This document shows positions 45,488-52,670 of a stretch of 64,000 nt of DNA, piece by piece; within the stretch, counting starts at the first letter, position 1; the number at the start of each line of letters is the position of its first letter. The position numbers were made by a program, and so were the translations under genes. Below the pieces are notes generated by a model. The model worked only from the letters and a program-made list of their open reading frames with translations, searched no databases and had not been told where the DNA came from. Source of the DNA: Caulobacteraceae bacterium (GTDB lineage: Bacteria; Pseudomonadota; Alphaproteobacteria; Caulobacterales; Caulobacteraceae); assembly GCA_947475735.1 (NCBI GenBank), contig CANJLQ010000013.1, positions 57,634 through 121,633 of the forward strand. Reading direction: 5' to 3'.

Positions 45488-46615
45488 ATGACGTCCATTT
45501 CGCCGGTGAGCGAAGGCTATCCCTCCGACCTGCGCGCTCTGACGAGCCTGCGGGCCTTTCTCGCCCTGGGCGTGGTGCTGTTCCACTACCAGCTCCAGTG
45601 GGACCCGGCTCTCGGCTTCAGCCCTATCATCGAACGGAGCCGGCTGGCCGTCGATGCGTTCTTCTTCCTGTCGGGGTTCATCCTCGCGCATGTCTATGGG
45701 CCGTCCTTCGCGGCCGGCACGTTCAGCTACAGGCGTTTCATCGTCGCGCGCCTCGCGCGCCTCTATCCGCTGCATCTCGCGGTTCTGGGCGGCGCGACGA
45801 TCATGGTTCTTGGCGCCATGGTCGCCGGGGTGCGTTTCGACTCTGCCACCTATACGCTCGAAGGGTTCTTCAAGACCCTGTTCCTGATCCAGGCCTGGTT
45901 TCCAAGCGAGACGGGGTACAATTGGAGCGGCCCGTCCTGGTCCCTGTCGGCGGAGTGGTTCGCCTATCTGCTTTTCCCGGCCTATGCGCTCCTGGCAGTC
46001 CGGATGCGGCGACGTCCGTGGCTGCTGCTGGGCCTGGGCATCGTGGCCTATGTTGTCATCGATGGAGCCTATGGAGCGATCTTCGGCAAGGTGCTGCCGC
46101 GCGCCGAAGACGACATGGGTATCCTTCGGATCGCTCCAGCCTTCCTGATCGGCACGGCCCTTTACGGCCTCGGTCGCGGCACCCTGTGGCGTCCGGGCGT
46201 CGCCATCGCCGCCTGTGTCGTTTCCACCGGCCTGCTGCTGGCGGGCATGCAGCTGTCTCTTGATGACAGGATCATCGTCGCCCTGGCCGCGCCGGTCGTC
46301 TTCAGCTGGTCCATGCTGGCCAAGACACAAAGCGAAGGCCTCCTGGCCTCGCCCCCCCTGGTTTTCGCCGGCGAAGTCTCCTTCGCCCTCTATCTGGCGC
46401 ATATGCCCATTCTGGTCGCCTACAAGGGGCTCGCAGCCGAGATGCGCGGGATAGACAGCGGCTTCGTCATGACACCCTTGGAATTGGCAGGCCTGTTCAT
46501 TGTCACGGCGGCCGCTTCCGTCGCGCTGCACCTGCTGGTGGAAAAGCCGGGGCGATCATGGATCCGCCAGGCCTTCGAGCGTCGCGTCACGAAGTCTGTC
46601 GTGACCGCCGAGTGA
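45488..46615 (+). CDS. Acyltransferase-3 family membrane protein (OafA-like)
   Basis: 375-residue polytopic membrane acyltransferase, a family that O-acylates lipopolysaccharide, exopolysaccharide or peptidoglycan. Family blocks are LTSLRAFLALGVVLFHY with the catalytic His, AVDAFFFLSGFILAHVY, RRFIVARLARLYPLHL and SWSLSAEWFAYLLFP. About ten hydrophobic segments follow. No SGNH domain is attached. The start at 45488 is the first Met before the conserved region. Its promoter matches the copper ECF-type motif, suggesting envelope modification as part of that response (inference). Confidence 0.88.
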   Translation: MTSISPVSEGYPSDLRALTSLRAFLALGVVLFHYQLQWDPALGFSPIIERSRLAVDAFFFLSGFILAHVYGPSFAAGTFSYRRFIVARLARLYPLHLAVLGGATIMVLGAMVAGVRFDSATYTLEGFFKTLFLIQAWFPSETGYNWSGPSWSLSAEWFAYLLFPAYALLAVRMRRRPWLLLGLGIVAYVVIDGAYGAIFGKVLPRAEDDMGILRIAPAFLIGTALYGLGRGTLWRPGVAIAACVVSTGLLLAGMQLSLDDRIIVALAAPVVFSWSMLAKTQSEGLLASPPLVFAGEVSFALYLAHMPILVAYKGLAAEMRGIDSGFVMTPLELAGLFIVTAAASVALHLLVEKPGRSWIRQAFERRVTKSVVTAE

Positions 46616-46864
46616 ACGCCGACGATGCGGAGGGTATTTTCCTTGAATGTCGCGGCGAGCTGACCGACCAGGCCTCTTGTGCCGTGCCCAGGGTCAAGGG
46701 GTCGTCCCGTCAGCTCACGTTCAGCCTGCGACTTCGATTGGCCTGCTGACGGCTGGATCTGTTCCATCAAGCTCACCTTGACCGCTGATCGCACCGCCTC
46801 ATCATCAAATTTGGGCGCTCCACCATAGCCTGAGCAGCGCCGAGATCAGATCGACGGAGATCAT

Positions 46865-47707
46865 ATGGACCCTCTGGCCTATCTGGATCGGATCGGCTTC
46901 TCTGGAAGGCCCAACGTTGATTTGGAGACATTGCGGAGACTGCACCGCCTTCATCTTCTGACGTTTCCTTACGAGAACATCGATATTCAATTGGTGCGGT
47001 TCGTCAGCACGTATCCGGCGGTCGCCTTTCGCAAACTGGTCACGGATCGCCGAGGCGGCTGGTGTTACGAGATGAACGGTCTGTTCGGCGCGATCGTCGC
47101 GGCCTTGGGCTTTCAGGTGACCGGGGTACAGGCGACGACCTCTGCGCGCTTGGGGGGCGAACCCCTGCCCCACTTCGCCTTGGTCATCGATCTTGAGCTC
47201 CCTTACCTGGTCGACGTCGGCTTCGGTGACGGGCTCCTCGAACCTTTGCCGATCAAGGCGGGCGTCTACCGACAGCGTGACAAGCAATTTGGAATCGAGG
47301 CAACCAGGCCGAGCGTCTGGCGCTACAACAATCATCGCCTAAGCAGCGTCAAAAGCTTCGATTTCACGCTTTCGCCTGCCGACCCCGCCCGCCTCGCGAC
47401 CGACTCGCGACGACTACAGTCGGCACCGGATTCTCCGCATGTGCAAAACCTCGTCTGTCAACGGCACACGCGTTTTGGCGTCACCGTCCTGTTGGGCCGG
47501 GTGCTGTCTCGCGCGTGTTCTGAAACGCCGGACGTCAAAACCCTGGAATCCATGGACGAGTTCGTGTGGACGCTCGAGGAAGAGTTCGACCTGACCGTCC
47601 CCAAGCCCGCGAAACTCTGGGCCAGTGTCTGTGAACGTCACGCCCTGTTGTTCCCCCGTCCGCGAGTGTTCAGCACCCTGCCCGGTCTTCGTCCCGCAAA
47701 CAGGTAG
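46865..47707 (+). CDS. nat: Arylamine N-acetyltransferase
   Basis: 280-residue acetyl-CoA-dependent enzyme that acetylates arylamines and hydrazines. The Cys-His-Asp triad is visible: Cys in DRRGGWCYEMNGLF (about residue 69), His in PHFALVIDL and Asp in LVDVGFGDG. N-terminal YLDRIGFSG and FPYENIDIQ are also typical. Length matches the family. It is monocistronic, with a 249-base gap before it in which I see no gene and no ECF-type promoter. Confidence 0.93.
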   Translation: MDPLAYLDRIGFSGRPNVDLETLRRLHRLHLLTFPYENIDIQLVRFVSTYPAVAFRKLVTDRRGGWCYEMNGLFGAIVAALGFQVTGVQATTSARLGGEPLPHFALVIDLELPYLVDVGFGDGLLEPLPIKAGVYRQRDKQFGIEATRPSVWRYNNHRLSSVKSFDFTLSPADPARLATDSRRLQSAPDSPHVQNLVCQRHTRFGVTVLLGRVLSRACSETPDVKTLESMDEFVWTLEEEFDLTVPKPAKLWASVCERHALLFPRPRVFSTLPGLRPANR

Positions 47708-48039
47708 GGCGTCGGCGTCGCCTGCCAGCAAGGAAAGAGCACTGCGGCGTGATGAGCCTTCGTTTGCGCCTCTGCTGTTTCAGGTGGCCGAACCACCATT
47801 GGTGGTGGCATGGCGACGCCGATCAACGCGTCCACAGCCCCGATGACACGCCTTGCCCGATTCACGGGAGATGGATGACCTGCCGTTCTGGCCGCGCAGC
47901 AAGTCTCGCGAAAGGCTCAACTCCGACGACACTTCTGTGTTGCGAGGAGATGACATGACTTCAGCACCGGACGCCGCGCTATGTCGTTCGAACCGCGGGA
48001 CATATCGCGACATCCGATGCCCTGTCACGGGAGGACGCT
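47708..48039. other. Intergenic region, no gene recognised
   Basis: About 330 bases between the convergent nat and glycine-zipper genes. No features seen beyond short meaningless open frames. Confidence 0.4.
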
Positions 48040-48444
48040 CTACCAGCGACGCTCGTGCTGTCGCTCGTGTCGGCGCGCTTCCCGGCGATGCTCGCGATCA
48101 TGACGGCGGTGCGCTCGTCGATCCTGGCGATAGTGACGCTCGCGATCCTCGGCATAGTAGCCGTTGCCGCTGAAGTACCCATAGCCTTGGCGATAGTCAT
48201 AATATCGGTTCGGCGAGCCGTAACGATTATCGTAGTACCCGTTTGGCGTGTCATAGCGCCTGTCTCTGTTGTAGTTCGATGGCAGGGCGGCACCGACCAA
48301 GGCCCCGACCGCGACGCCCACAGCTACATCCCTCCGATTGTCGTGTCGGTCGCGACCGTAATGGCCGTCCTGCGCGGCGACAGGGGTGGCGGCCAGCACG
48401 ATCAGCGCCATGCTGCCTGCCGCCAAGGACTTGAGGATCATCAT
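48040..48444 (-). CDS. Exported Tyr/Arg/His-rich glycine-zipper protein
   Basis: 134-residue exported protein with signal peptide (SLAAGSMALIVLAATPVAA). A short glycine-zipper-like helix (VAVGVAVGALVGAALP) is followed by a Tyr/Asn/Gly segment (NGYYDNRYGSPNRYYDYRQGYGY) and a very basic tail (RRAHRRHDREHRREARRHERQHERRW). Similar small envelope proteins are common in alphaproteobacteria, with unknown function. Start at 48444 or one codon later. A 17-base palindrome stands 25 bases upstream. Confidence 0.7.
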   Translation of the reverse strand: MMILKSLAAGSMALIVLAATPVAAQDGHYGRDRHDNRRDVAVGVAVGALVGAALPSNYNRDRRYDTPNGYYDNRYGSPNRYYDYRQGYGYFSGNGYYAEDRERHYRQDRRAHRRHDREHRREARRHERQHERRW

Positions 48445-48468
48445 GGTCTGTTCCCTTTGTTGGACGAC

Positions 48469-48485
48469 ATCGGCTCAGAGCCGAT
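48469..48485. promoter_or_regulatory. Perfect palindrome upstream of the glycine-zipper gene
   Basis: Arms ATCGGCTC and GAGCCGAT around a single A. Placed 25 bases upstream of the start at 48444; a possible operator. Nothing identifies the binding protein. Confidence 0.4.
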
Positions 48486-49109
48486 CGAGCGTCCAAGTTG
48501 CGCCTCCCATCCTGAACGCCGCGAAGTCCGACCATTCATCCCGTGTTCATCGGTCGAACGCTGCCCGTCTTTCAAGAGTCTTCAGCGATCAGGGGCGCCT
48601 TCGGTGGAAGGCACCCCTGCGGCCGCGCCTCGAATTCCAAGTCGTCTGTGTGGGTTGAGGGGGCAACCCGAGCAAATGCCGTCGTCACCGCCCTACTAGA
48701 CAGCGGGTGTCTGGGGGATCGCGCCCAGATCGCCCGCACACCCTGTCGGCAGCAATCGGCGGCGTGCTGCGCTGGCTCGCCGCCTGCGGGCATTCTGCTG
48801 GGCCAATCCTTCCAATGCCCCGGCGGCTCCCTGCGAGCCAAAAGGGACGAGGCTGCGGTGCAGGCCCTGCGAGACAGCCGAGCCTCGGCCCTCGGTGTTG
48901 CCCACGACGCGGGGACGCAATGACGAAGGCCGACGACCTGACCCTGATGCATGCCGGTCGGCGATCCAGGCGAGGACGCACGACCTCCACATCCGTCCGG
49001 AGTCGATCGCTGCGGCGCGGCCGCGGGGTCGTTCAACCGGCTCGAAGCGTCCGTGTCGCAGGCCCCACCTCGCGATAATCCCCACACACCAGACGACCAA
49101 CTAAACCGT
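48486..49109. other. Gene-free stretch of about 620 bases
   Basis: Overlapping open frames occur on both strands, but none has a recognisable domain, signal peptide or start context. I see nothing I can assign. Confidence 0.4.
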
Positions 49110-49124
49110 TGCAAATGATTTGCA
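49110..49124. promoter_or_regulatory. Fur-like palindrome before the first TonB-dependent receptor
   Basis: Perfect 15-base palindrome, TGCAAAT-G-ATTTGCA, ending 33 bases before the receptor start. Form and place fit an alphaproteobacterial Fur-type iron box. The assignment rests on resemblance only. Confidence 0.6.
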
Positions 49125-49157
49125 TAAACCCTAGAGCTCGACCGCTCTCGATTCAGA

Positions 49158-51335
49158 ATGGTTCTCATGCGCAATCTTCTGCTCCTCTCCACAGTTTCGG
49201 CCCTCTGCCTCCCAGCTATGACGAGAGCCCAGGACGTCCGCCCCCCTGCGGTCGCGGCCCCGCAGACCGAAAGTGTGCACCTCGCCGACATCGTCGTGGT
49301 GGCACCCGACCGTCTGGCACAGATCGCGGGTGCCGTGACGCTGCTGTCCGCCGCGGACTACCGGCAGTCCCAGCCTTTTGCGCTGGACGACATCCTGCGC
49401 CGTGTGCCGGGACTGTATGTCCGGGGGGAAGAAGGCCTCGCGCTGCGGCCAAACGTCGGAATCCGCGGTCTGACGCCCATCCGCTCGACAGAGGTCCTGT
49501 TCCTGGAGGACGGCGTGCCGCTGGCCTATGCTCCATACGGCGACAACGCCAGCTACTACCATCCGCCGATCGAGCGTTTCTCGGGCGTCCAGGTGCTGAG
49601 GGGATCGGCCCAGATCGCCTTCGGCCCCCATACGGTCGGCGGCGTCATCAACTATACGACGCCGAACCCCAGCGAGGATCTGGAAGGCCGCCTTGTGCTG
49701 CGCGGCGGTAATCGGGGCAATCGGGAGGTCACCCTGCAAGCGTCCGACACAGTCGGAGAGACCGGCATCCTGGGGATGTTCACCCGCCGTGAAAGCGAGG
49801 GCAATCGCGACAATCAGGACCTGAGTTACGACGATCTGTTCGTGAAGCTGACCCGCCCAATTTCCGCCAGTCAGAACCTGACGCTGAAAGCGAGTTGGCT
49901 GCGCGAGGACAGCCAGGTCACCTATTCGGGCCTGACCGAGGCTGAATATGCCGCCGACCCTCGGCAGAACCCCTTCGGCAACGACCGGTTCGAGGCTGAA
50001 CACATGGCGGCCTCAGCGGTCCACGCCTGGCGTCTGACGGACACGCTGCGGCTGACGACGGCTCTCTATGGAGCGACCTTCCAGCGTGATTGGTGGCGAC
50101 AGTCGTCCAACTCGGGCCAGCGGCCAAACGACGCCTCCGATCCGGCCTGTGGCGGCATGGCCAATCTGAACACCACCTGCGGCAATGAGGGTCGTTTGCG
50201 CGACTACTACAGTTTCGGCATCGACAGCCGACTGGCCTGGGACTGGGCGACCGCCGGCCGTCTGGCGGGGCGGCTGGAAGCGGGCGTGCGCCTGCACCGC
50301 GAAAACCAGGAACGACTGCAGTGGAACGGCGACACCCCGACCGCGCGGCGTCCGGGCGTCGGGCGCAACGCCGGGGTCGTCGAGGACAACACCCGGCGCG
50401 CCACCGCGATGTCCGGCTTCGTCCAGAACAGCTTCGTCCTCGGCGATCTGACCATCACGCCCGGGCTTCGGCTGGAATCGATCGAGTTCGAGCGCGCCAA
50501 CAATCTGCCGGGCGGCGGCCGGGGGCAAAGACGGATCGATGTCGCCATCCCGGGCCTGGGATTCGCCTGGTCCCGCGACGACCGGCTGACGGCCTTCGCG
50601 GGCGTCCATCGCGGCTTTTCCCCGCCCCGCGCCGAGGACATCATCACCAACACCGGGGGTTCGGTCGAACTGGACGCCGAGCAGAGCACCAACTGGGAAG
50701 CTGGCCTGCGCGCCCGGCCCGCGGCCGGCGTGGCCTTGGAGGCCACGGCCTTCCGCATGGATTTCGACAACCAGATCGTGCCCAGTTCGGTCGCCGGCGG
50801 GGTCGGCGCGACCCTGACCAGCGCGGGCGAGACCCTGCACCAGGGGCTTGAGTTCGCCGGCCGCTTTTCGTCGGCCGAGGCCTTCGGCAGCGAGCTGGAC
50901 TGGTATGCCGATGCGACCCTGACCTGGGTGGCGCAGGCCGAGTATGTCGGTCGCCGCTTCTCCAGCCTCTCCGGCTTCGGCGCCGTCAGCGTCACGGGCA
51001 ATCGCCTGCCCTATGCGCCCGAGTGGTTCGGGCGGGCCGCCTTCGGCGTGAGGGCGCCGAGCGGACTGCAGGCCGAGGTCGAGGTCGTTCAGACGGGCGA
51101 GATGTTCGCCGACGACCTGAATACGGTGGCTCCCACGGCCAATGGCCAGCGCGGACTGATACCGGACGCCACGGTCATCAATCTCGCGGGATCCTGGGCC
51201 TTGCCGAACACTTCGGTGCGGCTGCTGGCCCGGGTGCGCAATGTGGCGGACCGAACCTATATCATCGACCGCGCCCGCGGCATCCTGCCCAACGAGCCCC
51301 GGATCGTGCAGATCGGTGTGGAGTATGCCTTCTGA
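49158..51335 (+). CDS. TonB-dependent receptor, FecA-like
   Basis: 725-residue outer-membrane receptor for active uptake of an iron chelate or similar. After a signal peptide (LLLLSTVSALCLPAMTRA) comes the plug domain: DIVVVAPDRLAQIAGAVTLLSA, DDILRRVPGLYVRGEEG, NVGIRGLTPIRSTEVLFLEDGVPLAYAPYGDNASYY, the FecA/iron-dicitrate receptor pattern. The barrel ends in RIVQIGVEYAF with the C-terminal aromatic residue. A Fur-like palindrome upstream supports iron control. No regulator or anti-sigma gene is adjacent. ATG 49167 is an alternative start. Confidence 0.9.
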   Translation: MVLMRNLLLLSTVSALCLPAMTRAQDVRPPAVAAPQTESVHLADIVVVAPDRLAQIAGAVTLLSAADYRQSQPFALDDILRRVPGLYVRGEEGLALRPNVGIRGLTPIRSTEVLFLEDGVPLAYAPYGDNASYYHPPIERFSGVQVLRGSAQIAFGPHTVGGVINYTTPNPSEDLEGRLVLRGGNRGNREVTLQASDTVGETGILGMFTRRESEGNRDNQDLSYDDLFVKLTRPISASQNLTLKASWLREDSQVTYSGLTEAEYAADPRQNPFGNDRFEAEHMAASAVHAWRLTDTLRLTTALYGATFQRDWWRQSSNSGQRPNDASDPACGGMANLNTTCGNEGRLRDYYSFGIDSRLAWDWATAGRLAGRLEAGVRLHRENQERLQWNGDTPTARRPGVGRNAGVVEDNTRRATAMSGFVQNSFVLGDLTITPGLRLESIEFERANNLPGGGRGQRRIDVAIPGLGFAWSRDDRLTAFAGVHRGFSPPRAEDIITNTGGSVELDAEQSTNWEAGLRARPAAGVALEATAFRMDFDNQIVPSSVAGGVGATLTSAGETLHQGLEFAGRFSSAEAFGSELDWYADATLTWVAQAEYVGRRFSSLSGFGAVSVTGNRLPYAPEWFGRAAFGVRAPSGLQAEVEVVQTGEMFADDLNTVAPTANGQRGLIPDATVINLAGSWALPNTSVRLLARVRNVADRTYIIDRARGILPNEPRIVQIGVEYAF

Positions 51336-51789
51336 TGGACAATCCCAAAAGCCATGTGCGGGTCTTGGGAGGCCGCGCTTCAAATGTGTGCCCAAGGCGC
51401 ATGGTCGCCACGCCATCGGCGGATCGTCCGGCCTGCCATCAAGTGTTTATGCCTGTGCGACACTCTGCCTGAGTGGGCGGCGTTCCCAAATCCGTCCCCT
51501 TCGTTCCGGACCGCGCGCTCCCGTTGCCTTTCGCGTTCGGCGCGTTACACATTCGCTCCGCTGACACGGCGGCTGCATCCGACTGCGACGCAGTAGTTTC
51601 CTAAAGGTGGCGTCGGCATCCAATGCCGTATCGGCCAGTGACGGCTCTACGACGTGCTAATGCTGGTTTACGCCCAGCCAAGACGAGCCGCCTACCCCCT
51701 TGCATAGACCTGTCGGTCTGGCCCCAAGATCCCCGCATTGAAACCCGCGTTCGGCGTGGGGCCTCTGCGTGACGGGTCCCCGCACGCTG
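51336..51789. other. Intergenic region, no gene recognised
   Basis: About 450 bases between convergent genes. Small open frames without features; I see no clear terminator hairpin. Confidence 0.4.
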
Positions 51790-52284
51790 TCAGGCGGCGG
51801 GTGTCGCTCGTGACGACCAGTGGATGTGCTTGATGCGCCAGCCGTCCGGTTCCCGCGCGAGCACCATGGTCTCGACCGTCAGGCGGGCGGTGGCGCTGTT
51901 CCCGGCCTGACCGACGGTGCGCCCTTCGCTCATGATCCAGGCCAAATCGCCGGATGTCCGGCCCACGCGCCGCGCCATCGTTGACTCGGAAGCCGCTGCG
52001 TAGGCCGCATCGGCTTGCAGATGATGCGAGGCGTATTCGGCGCGCGAGCGCTCGGCCCCCCCTTCCTCGAACACCATCGCGTCCTCGGCCATCAGGGTCA
52101 GGGCGGCTTCGGTTTCGCCCGCCTCCAGCGCGGCATGAAAGGCATCGACGACGCTCGCGGCAGCCTGGGCTTCCGACGCCACATCGACCCCTCGATCCGG
52201 AGCGGTCTGGCCCACCGCGCCGCCGGGAAACGCCGACAGCAGAAGCATAGCAGAGGCGGCGGCCAGGAAAGGACGGGACATCAT
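51790..52284 (-). CDS. Exported NTF2-like protein (second copy)
   Basis: 164-residue exported protein with signal peptide (PFLAAASAMLLLSAFPGGAVG) and an NTF2-like fold: VVDAFHAALEAGETEAALTLMAEDAMVFEEGGAERSRAEYASHHL, ending VLAREPDGWRIKHIHWSSR. It shares layout with the protein at 32081-32632, including the EGG/HHL segment and the C-terminal W-R-x-x-x-I-H. Function unknown. Transcribed away from the TonB receptor at 52671. Confidence 0.78.
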   Translation of the reverse strand: MMSRPFLAAASAMLLLSAFPGGAVGQTAPDRGVDVASEAQAAASVVDAFHAALEAGETEAALTLMAEDAMVFEEGGAERSRAEYASHHLQADAAYAAASESTMARRVGRTSGDLAWIMSEGRTVGQAGNSATARLTVETMVLAREPDGWRIKHIHWSSRATPAA

Positions 52285-52594
52285 TGGGCTCCAGAACAGT
52301 TCCCCGCGAGCCTAGTCGCAACCGCCCGACGATGTCAGCCCCCCCACCCGAGCTCCAATCTCCGCCGTGATGTGTCGGGGTCCGGCCTGCTGTTGCGCAT
52401 CTGGCCCATAGCCGTGCGCCATCCCATTCGGTCAGGCCAAGTGGTGTCGCACAAGCGCTCCATCGGTCCCGCGCCTGATCACTCCAACATCCCGTCGCTG
52501 GAGCGAATGATCGGCGAGCCATTTCCGACGCTCGATCGGACACTGACGTCAGACCGGGCGACAGCGTCAGCCCGCAAAGAACTTGGGCAGAGGG

Positions 52595-52623
52595 CGAGGG
52601 GGAAATGAAGGGCGCCGCGTAGA
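52595..52623 (+). promoter_or_regulatory. Possible variant of the ECF-type promoter before TonB receptor 2
   Basis: CGAGGG at 52595-52600 and GCGTAGA from about 52617, with 16 instead of 15 bases between. It is about 48 bases before the start codon, like the exact copies. Weaker because of the spacing. Confidence 0.4.
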
Positions 52624-52670
52624 TCAAATGGGGGGCCGCATTTCGGCCTTAAATCAAGCGGGGAAACGCC

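Noticed and set aside
48572..49291. 239-codon open frame on the minus strand
   Set aside because: It overlaps the receptor start and the Fur-like palindrome, and its sequence has no protein-like pattern.
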